This document shows, one piece after another, positions 15,914 through 24,047 of a stretch of 64,000 bases of DNA. This stretch comes from Pseudomonas putida W15Oct28. Its GTDB lineage: Bacteria > Pseudomonadota > Gammaproteobacteria > Pseudomonadales > Pseudomonadaceae. The notes beneath the pieces were generated by a model that did not search any database, was not told the origin of the DNA, and saw nothing but the letters and a program-made list of their open reading frames with translations. The position numbers and the translations under genes were made by a program. Positions within the stretch are counted from its first letter, which is position 1, and every line of letters begins with the position of its first letter. The stretch is from assembly GCF_000708715.2 (NCBI RefSeq), contig NZ_JENB01000018.1, forward strand, positions 62,001 to 126,000, read 5' to 3'.

Positions 15914-17707
15914 CGCCAGGGCGACGCCGATGCTGCCGCCCACCAGCGACAGCACCACGGCCTCGGTCAGGAACTGGCGCAGGATGTCGCGCTTGCGGGC
16001 CCCGACGGCGATGCGGATGCCGATTTCGCGGGTGCGTTCGCGTACAGTCATGAGCATCACGTTCATGACGCCGATACCGCCCACCAGCAAGGAGATGGCG
16101 GCAATCGCACCGAGCATCAGCGACAGGCCGTTGCGGGTTTGGGCTTCGGCCTGGATCATTGCGGCGCTGTTGTCGACTTCGAAATCCTCGACCCCGTCGT
16201 GCAGGGCGAGCATCAGGTGACGGATCGCCTGTTCGGCTTCCTGCACCAGCGTACTGTCGGCGGCGCCTATCACCACGTATTCCGGGTGCTGAATCCCGGA
16301 GAGGCGGATCCTCAAGGCCGAATACGGAATGGCGATGCGCAGGTCGTTGCGCTGGTTGGCGCCGCTCGAGCCCTTGGTCGCCAGCACGCCGATGACCTGG
16401 AAGGGCACGTTTTCGATCAGGATGTACTGGCCCAAGGGGTCCTGGCCGTCGAACAGCTTTTTCCGAACCTCCGAACCGATCACCGCAACAGCGTTGCCCA
16501 AGCGCTCGTCTGCCTCGGTGAAGAAGCTGCCTTGGGTAACCGGCCAGTTGAAGATTTCGGTGAAAACCGGGGTATATCCTCCGATCGTGGACATCAGGTC
16601 CTGATTGCCGTAACGGACCTGCGCCTGTTGGGTGAGCGCAGGCATGATTCGCTTGATCTGGGGAAGTTCTGCCAATGCGTGGACATCGCTCAGGCGGATC
16701 TCCCCTGGTGCACTGCGTGGCGTAGGCGAGGAGCCATTGAGGAACATCAGGTTGGCCCCAAATGCGCCCATCTGCGCCATCACCTGGCGCTTGCTGCCTT
16801 CGCCCACCGCCAGCATCACCACCACAGATGCCACGCCGATGATGATACCGAGCAGGGTCAGGGCGGTGCGCACACGGTTGGTCCACATCACACGCCAGGC
16901 CGCATGCAGGGCATCGAGGGTTTCGCCCAGCCAGTTGCCATGCTCGTGGCTAGCCTGCTGCAGGCCTTTGCGCAGGTCCTGGGCGTCGAGCGAGCCCGTC
17001 CGGGGTTGGGCAGTTGCGCCCTGGGCGCTGTCGCTGATGACTTCGCCATCCAGCACTTCGATCACCCGCTGGGCCCGGGCGGCCACGTTTCGGTCATGGG
17101 TGATGAGGATGACCACGTGGCCCTGTTCGGCGAGTTCTTCGAGCAGCGTCATGACTTCTGCGCCGCTGTGGCTGTCGAGCGCGCCGGTGGGTTCGTCGGC
17201 GAGGATGATGTGCCCGCCGTTCATCAGTGCGCGGGCAATCGACACGCGTTGTTGCTGGCCGCCGGACATCTGTCTCGGGCGGTTGGCCGCTCGGGTGTGA
17301 AGGCCCAGGCGCTCGAGCAGTGCCTGGGCGCGTTCGGCCCTCGGCGCGGATGCGGCGCCTGTATAGAGCGCGGGCATCTCGACGTTTTCCTGGGCGCTGG
17401 CCGAGGGGATCAGGTGGTAACCCTGGAACACGAAGCCGAACGCCTTGCGCCGTAGCCAGGCCAGTTCGTCGTCATTGAGGGTGGCCACGTCCAGGCCTGC
17501 GAAGTGGTAGTGGCCCGACGTGGGGCGGTCCAGGCAGCCGAGGATATTCATCAGTGTCGACTTGCCTGAGCCGGACGCACCGACGATGGCGATGAACTCA
17601 CCGGCGTGGATGCGCAGGTCGACGCCGCGCAGGACCTCGACCCGGGGGCTGTCACCGCCGCCGTAGGCCTTGCGGATGCCGCTCAACTCGATCAGTGGCG
17701 TGCTCAT
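15134..17707 (-). CDS. pvdT: MacB/PvdT-type ABC export protein with chimeric C-terminus
   Basis: An inner-membrane ABC protein of the MacB family; with PvdR it would export pyoverdine. ATPase motifs are clear: Walker A GASGSGKST (43-51), signature MSGGQQQRVS, Walker B ILADEPTGALD. One membrane helix follows near residue 275, then a large periplasmic domain and three C-terminal helices, the last ending in FGFMPARKAAGLDPVV (about residue 645). MacB proteins end a few residues after this point. Here the frame instead enters antisense etfA and continues about 211 residues to a stop at 15134. All catalytic and membrane parts are kept. It starts directly after the pvdR stop. The usual opmQ gene downstream is absent. 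Stability of the extended protein is unknown. Confidence 0.85.
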   Translation of the reverse strand: MSTPLIELSGIRKAYGGGDSPRVEVLRGVDLRIHAGEFIAIVGASGSGKSTLMNILGCLDRPTSGHYHFAGLDVATLNDDELAWLRRKAFGFVFQGYHLIPSASAQENVEMPALYTGAASAPRAERAQALLERLGLHTRAANRPRQMSGGQQQRVSIARALMNGGHIILADEPTGALDSHSGAEVMTLLEELAEQGHVVILITHDRNVAARAQRVIEVLDGEVISDSAQGATAQPRTGSLDAQDLRKGLQQASHEHGNWLGETLDALHAAWRVMWTNRVRTALTLLGIIIGVASVVVMLAVGEGSKRQVMAQMGAFGANLMFLNGSSPTPRSAPGEIRLSDVHALAELPQIKRIMPALTQQAQVRYGNQDLMSTIGGYTPVFTEIFNWPVTQGSFFTEADERLGNAVAVIGSEVRKKLFDGQDPLGQYILIENVPFQVIGVLATKGSSGANQRNDLRIAIPYSALRIRLSGIQHPEYVVIGAADSTLVQEAEQAIRHLMLALHDGVEDFEVDNSAAMIQAEAQTRNGLSLMLGAIAAISLLVGGIGVMNVMLMTVRERTREIGIRIAVGARKRDILRQFLTEAVVLSLVGGSIGVALALLVGAGLALAQVAVAFSAMAIFGAFACAVATGVIFGFMPARKAAGLDPVVQVLEVVTVAHAAAAGNDDLGSGQLWAVGLGQRFTDKCRDTGVVCGTHRFNSSRATFGSDWVEAGGTHGDNLDRSARLHGGNGVTGVDRALEGVGGLDRDDLGNLVHVQLRGNARQDVLAIGGGRGHHVAVTVGPALFNKRNDQRRNVFRQIGGVIGNQHLGHTSDLGSRLGNAADVLASDQHVHITTDLGGCSDSVQGGRGYGTVFRTL
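15762..15775. other. Recombination junction between etfA' and the 3' end of pvdT
   Basis: Identity with the complete etfA stops after CTGTACA (ending at 15767). From there the plus strand is the complement of pvdT codons for GLDPVV. I see no insertion-sequence end or long shared sequence here, only a few bases of ambiguity. Both genes are damaged by the same joint. An assembly artefact is possible because etfBA occurs twice. Confidence 0.85.
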
Positions 17708-18901
17708 TCAGCCCCCTACGCCGGTCGGCCCGATCAGCAGCTTGTCGCCTTCAGCAAGGCCGTCGACGATCTGCACGCGCATGCGGTCCGACAGGCCGGT
17801 GCGCACCTTGCGGGATTGAACCTGACCATCGGCGGCGAGTACCTGGGCCGTCTGGCGGCCCTCGGCGTCTGGCTTGCCCTGCAAGGCCGCGACGGGTGCG
17901 GTGAGTACATCCTGGGCGCTGCCAGCGATGAAGAACACCTGGGCAGTCATGTCGGCCATCAGGGCGTTATCGGTGTTGTCGACATCCAGCAGCACGGTGT
18001 AGAGCACCACTCGCCCGCTGCCGGAGCTGCTGGCGCTGCTGCCCGAGCCACCCGCTGCAGCGGGGCTGCCGCCGCCTTGGCTCATCTGCTCCAGTGGTTT
18101 GGGCTGGATAGGCAGGATCTGCCTGACGGTGCTGCTCCAGCGCCGGCCGTTGCCGCTCAGGGTGGTGAAGTAGGCTTTCATGCCGGGCTCGACCTTGCCG
18201 ATGTCGGCTTCGGATACCTCGGCCCATACCGTCATGGGCGACAGGCGGGCAATGCGCAGGATCAACGGTGTGCGTTGCTGGGCATTGAGGGTCTGGCCTT
18301 CGCGGGCATCCACGGCCACGACCGTGCCGGCCATGGGGGCGTAGATCCGGGTGTAGCCCAGCTCCGCCTCGGCGCTGCGCAGGGTTGCCTGGGCCTTGCC
18401 GATCTGGGCCTGGTACATGTCGATCCGCGCCTGGCTGGTCAGCACCTTGGCCTGGGCAGTCTGCACGTCTTCGTCGCGCGTGGCGCCGTCGGCGGCCATG
18501 CGTTGCTGACGCTGCAGCTGTTGTTTGGCCAATAGATGTTCGGCCTGCTGTTCCTTGACCTGGGCCTTGAGGGTTTCGATGGCGTAACGTTCGGCGTCCA
18601 GTTGCGCCTGTTGGGTAGATGGATCGATTTCCACCAACAGTTGGCCCTGTTTGACCGTGTCGCCCACTTCCACGTGCAGCGTACGAATCTGCCCGGAGGC
18701 TTGGGCACCGACGTCTACGTACTGGCGCGGTTGCAGGGTCCCCAGAGCGGTAACGCTGGACTCGATATTGCCGCGTGCCACCTGCACGAACGGGCGCTGT
18801 TCTGCATCATTGGGCAGCAGTTGCCAGGCCGCCGCGGCAGCCAGGGGAATGAAGCAGAGCATGACGATTGCAGCACGGCGGGTGAGGCGAGAATAGATCA
18901 T
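17708..18901 (-). CDS. pvdR: MacA/PvdR-type periplasmic adaptor protein
   Basis: A 397-residue membrane-fusion protein that links the ABC pump PvdT to an outer-membrane channel. The N-terminus has one hydrophobic anchor (AAIVMLCFIPLAAAAAWQLL). A lipoyl/barrel-sandwich domain follows (VDVGAQASGQIRTLHVEVGD), then an alpha-hairpin rich in Gln and Ala (residues about 100-185), a second barrel half and a beta domain (VWAEVSEADIGKVEPGMKAY). A Gly/Ser linker (GGSGSSASSSGSG) interrupts the last domain. The gene abuts pvdT without a gap. The symbol is given by analogy with the pyoverdine recycling pump; a macrolide-type MacA cannot be excluded by sequence alone. Confidence 0.8.
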   Translation of the reverse strand: MIYSRLTRRAAIVMLCFIPLAAAAAWQLLPNDAEQRPFVQVARGNIESSVTALGTLQPRQYVDVGAQASGQIRTLHVEVGDTVKQGQLLVEIDPSTQQAQLDAERYAIETLKAQVKEQQAEHLLAKQQLQRQQRMAADGATRDEDVQTAQAKVLTSQARIDMYQAQIGKAQATLRSAEAELGYTRIYAPMAGTVVAVDAREGQTLNAQQRTPLILRIARLSPMTVWAEVSEADIGKVEPGMKAYFTTLSGNGRRWSSTVRQILPIQPKPLEQMSQGGGSPAAAGGSGSSASSSGSGRVVLYTVLLDVDNTDNALMADMTAQVFFIAGSAQDVLTAPVAALQGKPDAEGRQTAQVLAADGQVQSRKVRTGLSDRMRVQIVDGLAEGDKLLIGPTGVGG

Positions 18902-19091
18902 GCAGTGGACCGGCCAGTGAGGGAAGACTGCCCGTTAAACGTGGGTGGGAAGGCGAAATTTAGAGGGTTCGGCACAAATGGATGAAGGGCCAGGCAAAGC
19001 TCGAAAAGCCAACGCCTCGACCCCGCATGCGCGCTGGTAACTGGCCAATCGCGTTATCAGCCAGATGCGCCGTTGGCCAGCCGCTGTCGGC

Positions 19092-19541
19092 TCAGTCGCT
19101 GATGGTCAGGGTGCCTTTCATCAGCGTGGCGTGGAAGGGGTAGGAGCAGAAGAAAACGTAGTCATCGCCCTTTTTCAACATCTTGGTGTCTAGCGTGACC
19201 GATGCGTCCTCACCGCCACCAATCAGCTTGGTGTGTGCCAGTACCCGGGCATCCCCAGGTTGGACGTAGTCATTGTTCTCACCCGCCTTCGCGCCGTCGT
19301 CGGCCACGCCCTTGAGGTCATCCTTCTTCGACAGCACCCAGTTATGCCCCATCACGTTTTTCGGCAGGGTGCCAGGGTGTTTCAGGGTGACCTTGAAATG
19401 ATTGCAGCTGGCAGGCACGGTAATGGTTTCAAGGTCGTAGGTCATCTGGTCGGTACCCTGGATGGTCACCGAACATTGCTCGTCTGCGTAAACGAAACCT
19501 GAAAGCGTCAGTGCAGCCAAGGCTGCGGCAGTGCGAAGCAT
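19092..19541 (-). CDS. azu: Azurin
   Basis: A 149-residue periplasmic blue copper protein that carries single electrons. A signal peptide ends near residue 20-22 (GFVYADEQ). The copper site is intact: Gly65-His66 in VMGHNW, then Cys132, His137 and Met141 in FFCSYPFHATLMKG. Two early Cys (residues 23 and 46) form the usual disulphide. The segment after Cys132 reads SYPFH where many azurins have TFPGH. It lies 190 bases upstream of pvdR on the same strand; those 190 bases show no gene. Its leader contains an 18-bp palindrome. Start has GGAGATAGACC upstream. Confidence 0.97.
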   Translation of the reverse strand: MLRTAAALAALTLSGFVYADEQCSVTIQGTDQMTYDLETITVPASCNHFKVTLKHPGTLPKNVMGHNWVLSKKDDLKGVADDGAKAGENNDYVQPGDARVLAHTKLIGGGEDASVTLDTKMLKKGDDYVFFCSYPFHATLMKGTLTISD

Positions 19542-19853
19542 GGTCTATCTCCATAAATGAACGGACGGGCGCCACGCGTGGCGCCAGCCTAGAGAGGACG
19601 AAGCTCGTGGGCGGTGGTTTAGGGGTAAGCGCCGTCAATGCCATGAAGCACTGGCGGCTACGCATGCGCGAGTGAGAATCCTGAGGGGGCTTGTTAAAGG
19701 CAAATGCAAATTCCGTCAGTCAATCACTTGATTTATGCGGGTTTCCCGACTTCTATCAAAGAAGACCGCTGCTAGGCATGGCCTTGGCAGTCGCCCTTAC
19801 TGGCGCAGTATGGTCATGGAGCGTACCCATTACCCAACTGCCCAGGTCCCACC
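19542..19853. other. Azurin / pseudo-receiver divergent intergenic region
   Basis: A 312-base non-coding stretch holding the promoters of azurin (minus) and the receiver-like gene (plus). It contains the 18-bp palindrome listed separately. I looked for an ANR box (TTGATnnnnATCAA) and found only a half match near 19728. No other gene is supported. Confidence 0.5.
19568..19585. promoter_or_regulatory. 18-bp perfect palindrome in the azurin leader
   Basis: GGCGCCACGCGTGGCGCC is fully self-complementary. It lies 27-44 bases before the azurin ATG. It may be an operator or form a stable hairpin in the transcript. No T-run follows on either strand, so it is not a standard terminator. Confidence 0.45.
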
Positions 19854-20333
19854 ATGGCAAACAAGACCCTGCGCATTCTCATCGCCGACGAACACCCCTG
19901 TCAGCGCCTGCAGCTGGAACGGTTGCTCAATGGCCTTGGCTATTACCGAATAGCCCCCGTGGACAGCTTCGAGGAGCTGCAGCGCCTGGTACATTGCGCC
20001 TTGCAGCCGTTTCATCTGCTGCTGGGCAATATCGAACTGGCCAATCATGCCGGGGTCGACCTGGCGCGCTTCTGCCGCGTCAGTACGCAGATCCAGCACG
20101 CCCTGCTTTACCACTCCAGCCAATTGAAAGTGCCTGCGGTGCCGCAGACGGAGCGTCAGGCGGTCAGCCTGAGCCTGCCGCAGGTACCTGATAACGAGGC
20201 GTTGGAGTCGTTCATGGCGATCATCGACGCGCCATTGCTGGTCGGCAAGTTGCCGCTGCCGGGCAGCATGCCGGTTACCACAGTGCGGCCAAGACCGCGG
20301 GCCAACTTCGCACACACGGTGTTCAACCGCTAG
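19854..20333 (+). CDS. Orphan receiver-like protein lacking the phospho-acceptor Asp
   Basis: A 159-residue protein whose first 120 residues follow the CheY receiver pattern. LRILIADEHPCQRLQLERLL contains the acidic pair Asp12-Glu13, and FHLLLGNIELANHAGVDL matches the beta3 strand and loop. The position that is normally the phosphorylated Asp is Asn59, so aspartyl phosphorylation is not expected. The C-terminal 40 residues have no recognisable output domain. No kinase lies next to it; the gene stands alone between azurin and an MFS carrier. It may act as a phosphorylation-independent protein-interaction module. The ATG lacks a convincing Shine-Dalgarno. Confidence 0.75.
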   Translation: MANKTLRILIADEHPCQRLQLERLLNGLGYYRIAPVDSFEELQRLVHCALQPFHLLLGNIELANHAGVDLARFCRVSTQIQHALLYHSSQLKVPAVPQTERQAVSLSLPQVPDNEALESFMAIIDAPLLVGKLPLPGSMPVTTVRPRPRANFAHTVFNR

Positions 20334-20405
20334 CGGCGCAGCGGGCAGGGCAACGGGGCAGCTATTTGTTATCCTCTTGCCCTTTGCCGATTTGCGGACC
20401 CTGCC

Positions 20406-21731
20406 ATGACTGCCATCGATACCGCTCGCCCGCCCCGGTTCAGCCGCGGCGATCACCGGACCCTGGGCCTGGCGGCACTGGGCGGCGCGCTGGAAATCTA
20501 CGACTTCATCATTTTCGTGTTCTTTGCGCTGACCCTCAGCCAGCTGTTCTTCCCGCCCGAAATGCCCGAATGGCTGCGCCTGCTGCAAAGCTTCGGCATC
20601 TTCGTCACCGGTTACCTGGCACGGCCGCTGGGCGGCATCCTGATGGCGCACTTTGCGGACCACCTGGGGCGTAAACGGGTGTTCAGCCTGAGCATCCTGA
20701 TGATGGCCCTGCCGTGCCTGCTGATCGGCGTGATGCCGACCTATGCCGACATCGGCTATGCCGCGCCGCTGATTCTGCTGGCGCTGCGTATCTTCCAGGG
20801 TGCGGCGGTGGGGGGCGAGGTGCCGAGTGCCTGGACCTTCGTTGCCGAGCACGCGCCAGCCGGCCGACGCGGTTATGCCCTGGGCTTCCTGCAGGCCGGG
20901 CTGACCTTCGGCTACCTGTTGGGGGCGCTGACCGCGACCTTGCTGGCGCAAGTGTTCACACCGCAGGAAATCCTCGACTACGCCTGGCGCTACCCGTTCC
21001 TGCTGGGTGGGGTGTTCGGCGTGATTGGCGTGTGGCTACGCCGCTGGCTGAGCGAAACACCGGTGTTTCTCGCCCTGCGCGCGCGCCAGGAACAGCCGGT
21101 GAAGTTCCCGCTGCGGCGGGTACTGGGCGAGCACCGCCGTGCGCTGATCCCGGCGGCGCTGCTGACTTGCGTGTTGACCTCTGCCGTGGTGGTGCTGGTG
21201 GTGATAACCCCGACGGTGATGCAGCAGCGCTTCGGCATGAGCGCCGGGCACACCTTTGCCCTGAGCAGTGTGGGCATCGTCTTCCTCAATATCGGCTGCG
21301 TACTCGCCGGCTTGCTGGTTGACCGCGTGGGCGCCTGGCGTGCGCTGATGCTCTACAGCGTACTGCTGCCGCTGGGCATCGGCGCGTTGTACGCCAGCCT
21401 GAACGGGCAGTGGGGCATGACCTGGCTGGCCTACGCACTGGCGGGGTTGAGCTGCGGCGTGGTGGGGGTGGTGCCGTCGGTGATGGTCGGGCTGTTCCCG
21501 GCCGAGATCCGGGTGTCGGGCATTTCCTTTACCTACAACGTGGCCTACGCACTGTGGGCGAGTACCACGCCGCTGGCGCTGATTGCGCTGATGCCGTGGA
21601 GCCCGTGGGTGTGTGTCGGGTTTTGTCTGATCATGGGTACGGTTGGCTTGCTGACGGCCCTGTATTTCGGGCGCCGTGAGCCATTGGCGTTTGCGGCAGA
21701 GCCGATGCCGGTAATGTGTGGGGAAAAATAG
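20406..21731 (+). CDS. MFS transporter, metabolite:H+ symporter (MHS) type
   Basis: A 441-residue carrier with about 12 membrane helices. The N-terminal GGALEIYDFIIFVFFA, the loop FADHLGRKRVF and RIFQGAAVGGEVPSAWTFVAEHA are typical of the citrate/proline-betaine/shikimate (MHS) family, which brings organic acids or osmolytes in with protons. The start ATG follows a long AT-poor leader with no strong Shine-Dalgarno. It runs toward ETF-QO and ends before a shared bidirectional terminator. Substrate cannot be told. Confidence 0.88.
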   Translation: MTAIDTARPPRFSRGDHRTLGLAALGGALEIYDFIIFVFFALTLSQLFFPPEMPEWLRLLQSFGIFVTGYLARPLGGILMAHFADHLGRKRVFSLSILMMALPCLLIGVMPTYADIGYAAPLILLALRIFQGAAVGGEVPSAWTFVAEHAPAGRRGYALGFLQAGLTFGYLLGALTATLLAQVFTPQEILDYAWRYPFLLGGVFGVIGVWLRRWLSETPVFLALRARQEQPVKFPLRRVLGEHRRALIPAALLTCVLTSAVVVLVVITPTVMQQRFGMSAGHTFALSSVGIVFLNIGCVLAGLLVDRVGAWRALMLYSVLLPLGIGALYASLNGQWGMTWLAYALAGLSCGVVGVVPSVMVGLFPAEIRVSGISFTYNVAYALWASTTPLALIALMPWSPWVCVGFCLIMGTVGLLTALYFGRREPLAFAAEPMPVMCGEK

Positions 21732-21774
21732 TTTTCTGTTGTCTGTGCCGGCGATGAGGCCGGTACAGATAAAA

Positions 21775-21811
21775 CAAAAAGCCCCCGGCTCATGAGAACC
21801 GGGGGCTTTTT
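21775..21811. terminator. Bidirectional intrinsic terminator between the MFS gene and ETF-QO
   Basis: A 12-bp stem (AAAAGCCCCCGG with CCGGGGGCTTTT) with A-run and T-run on opposite sides serves both convergent genes. Confidence 0.9.
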
Positions 21812-21832
21812 GTTACCGCAAGGGCAGGGGCC

Positions 21833-23497
21833 TTACATGTTCGGGTAGTTCGGCCCGCCAGCGCCTTCAGGGGTGACCCAGGTGATGTTCTGGGCCGGGT
21901 CCTTGATGTCGCAGGTCTTGCAGTGCACGCAGTTCTGCGCGTTGATCTGGAAGCGCTTGTTGCCGTCTTCCTGGGTGACCACTTCGTACACGCCTGCCGG
22001 GCAGTAGCGCTGGGCCGGCTCGTCGTACAGCGGCAGGTTGCTGGCGATCGGCACGTTCGGGTCGGTCAGCTTCAGGTGGCAGGGTTGTTCCTCTTCATGG
22101 TTGGTGCTGGAGAGGAATACCGAGCTGAGCTTGTCGAAGCTGAGCTTGCCGTCCGGTTTCGGGTAGTCGATCTTTTTCGAGTCGGCGGCCAGCTTGAGGC
22201 AGGCGTAGTCCGGCTTGGTGTCGTGCAGGGTGAACGGCAGCTTGCCGCCGAACCAGTTCTGGTCGACGTAGTTGAACGCGCCACCGAGCAGTGGGCCGAA
22301 CTTGTGCAGCGCCGGGCCGAAGTTACGGCTGGCGAACAGTTCTTCGTGCAGCCAGCTGGCCTTGAAAGCGTCAACGTAAGTGTTCAGCGCATCGCCGCCC
22401 TCGCTGCCGGCGATCAGTGCGTCGGCTACTGCTTCGGCCGCGAGCATGCCCGACTTCATCGCGGTGTGGCTGCCCTTGATCTTGGAGAAGTTCAGGGTGC
22501 CCAGGTCGCAGCCGATCAGTGCGCCGCCGTTGAAGACCATCTTCGGCAGCGAGTTCAGGCCGCCTTTGCAGATGGCGCGGGCGCCGTAGCTGATGCGCTT
22601 GCCGCCTTCGAGGTATTGCTTCATCACCGGGTGGTGCTTCAGGCGCTGGAATTCGTCGAACGGCGACAGGTACGGGTTGGCGTAGGACAGGTCGACGATC
22701 AGGCCGACCACCACCTGGTTGTTTTCCAGGTGATAGAGGAACGAACCACCGGTGTTGTCCTTGGCTACCACGTCCAGCGGCCAGCCGGCGGTGTGCACCA
22801 CCAGGCCTTGCTCGTGCTTGGCCGGGTCGATTTCCCAGATTTCTTTCAGGCCGATGCCGTAGTGCTGTACGTCGGATTCGCTGTCGAGGTCGAAGCGCTT
22901 GATCAGCTGCTTGCCGATGTGGCCACGGCAGCCTTCGGCAAACAAGGTGTACTTGGCGCGCAGTTCCATGCCCGGGGTGTACAGGCCTTCCTTCGGGTTG
23001 CCTTCGCGGTCGACACCCAGGTCGCCGGTAACGATGCCGCGGACCACGCCGTTGTCGTCGAACAGCGCTTCCTGGGCGGCGAAGCCCGGGTAGATTTCCA
23101 CGCCCAGGTTCTCGGCCTGCTGGGCCAGCCAGCGGCACAGGTTGCCCAGCGAGATGATGTAGTTGCCATGGTTGTGCATGGTCTTGGGCACGAACAGGTC
23201 AGGCACCTTGGTGGCGCTGCCGGCATCCTTGAGCACATAGATGTCGTCGCGCTTCACTTCGGTGTTCAGCGGTGCGCCGAGTTCTTTCCAGTCGGGGAAC
23301 AGCTCGTTCAGGGCGCGGGGTTCGAAGACTGCGCCGGAGAGGATGTGGGCGCCGACTTCAGAGCCTTTTTCCACCACGCAGACGCTGATTTCGCTACCGG
23401 CTTCGGCGGCCTTCTGCTTCAGGCGGCAGGCGGCGGACAGGCCTGCCGGGCCGGCGCCGACGATGACCACGTCGAATTCCATGTATTCGCGTTCCAC
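21833..23497 (-). CDS. Electron transfer flavoprotein-ubiquinone oxidoreductase
   Basis: A 554-residue membrane-associated flavoprotein that passes electrons from ETF to ubiquinone. The FAD motif GAGPAGLSAACRL is near the N-terminus. The C-terminus carries the [4Fe-4S] cluster Cys set in CPAGVYEV and NCVHCKTCDIKDP. I placed the start at the GTG at 23497 because TAGGAG lies just upstream and the ATG 7 codons earlier has none. It is divergent from the intact etfBA operon, and the 550-base gap between them carries a PsrA-like palindrome. Acyl-CoA oxidation is the main electron source. Confidence 0.97.
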   Translation of the reverse strand: MEREYMEFDVVIVGAGPAGLSAACRLKQKAAEAGSEISVCVVEKGSEVGAHILSGAVFEPRALNELFPDWKELGAPLNTEVKRDDIYVLKDAGSATKVPDLFVPKTMHNHGNYIISLGNLCRWLAQQAENLGVEIYPGFAAQEALFDDNGVVRGIVTGDLGVDREGNPKEGLYTPGMELRAKYTLFAEGCRGHIGKQLIKRFDLDSESDVQHYGIGLKEIWEIDPAKHEQGLVVHTAGWPLDVVAKDNTGGSFLYHLENNQVVVGLIVDLSYANPYLSPFDEFQRLKHHPVMKQYLEGGKRISYGARAICKGGLNSLPKMVFNGGALIGCDLGTLNFSKIKGSHTAMKSGMLAAEAVADALIAGSEGGDALNTYVDAFKASWLHEELFASRNFGPALHKFGPLLGGAFNYVDQNWFGGKLPFTLHDTKPDYACLKLAADSKKIDYPKPDGKLSFDKLSSVFLSSTNHEEEQPCHLKLTDPNVPIASNLPLYDEPAQRYCPAGVYEVVTQEDGNKRFQINAQNCVHCKTCDIKDPAQNITWVTPEGAGGPNYPNM

Positions 23498-24047
23498 TGG
23501 TTCTCTCCTACTCATCAAGGCTCGTGCTGTTGCTTTGTCTTATGGGTGCTTGCGCGCAGTGGCTCATCACGGGAGCGAAACTGTAGCTGCGCAAATGACG
23601 GACTACACCGTTTTGTATTGGCCGCGCATTATATCTACACCACTTGGCGGGTCCAATACAAACGTTTGTTTGAATTTGCCGCAGGCCAGTAAAATCACAG
23701 GAACACGGCTGGAGGGTGACCGATTTGCCGTATTGACCGGATGGGGTGTTACGGTCAAGATACGAGCGGTTTTACGTTCGCCGTAGGCTTGCAGCCGGGC
23801 GCAGGTACACCTCTAAAGACCAGGTGTGGAGCAGGGTTTTGCGGCCTTGGGCCGGTTTGTAGTGGAGTTTACACGCCACGACAGAAAATGACCCGTGAGT
23901 ATTTGTCGCAAGAGTCCGGACAAGACTGTTCGGTCACGGTGAAGATACTGGCTCCCGGTACGTTTTTAGAGGTGCCCTTGTACCCACGCGCATCGCCGGG
24001 CTCAGCCCCAGGCGACTATCTATTCACCGGAGAGTAACGAGGAATCC
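23498..24047. other. Divergent regulatory region ETF-QO / etfBA
   Basis: A 550-base non-coding gap. It holds a PsrA-like palindrome (23658-23669), an inverted pair TTGTATTGG (23613-23621) / CCAATACAA (23653-23661), and an A/T-rich TATATCT between them. Within the long etfB leader, CACCTCTAAA (23808-23817) and TTTAGAGGTG (23965-23974) are complementary. A 98-codon open frame in the leader has no family resemblance and is not called as a gene. Confidence 0.6.
23658..23669. promoter_or_regulatory. PsrA-like operator palindrome
   Basis: ACAAACGTTTGT is a perfect 12-bp palindrome. PsrA, the fatty-acid-responsive TetR regulator of pseudomonads, recognises AAAC/GTTT half sites. From memory, it controls the etfBA / ETF-QO pair in P. 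aeruginosa. Here the half sites are adjacent without the usual 2-4 base spacer, so the assignment is tentative. Confidence 0.5.

Noticed and set aside
19720..19745. ANR/FNR box upstream of azurin
   Set aside because: Only one half site (TTGAT) fits; the second half site at the correct spacing is absent.
21923..23692. A 589-codon open frame antisense to ETF-QO
   Set aside because: ETF-QO is certain from its motifs; the antisense product has no recognisable fold.
23741..24037. A 98-codon open frame in the etfB leader
   Set aside because: No ribosome site and no domain pattern; the region has features of a regulatory leader.
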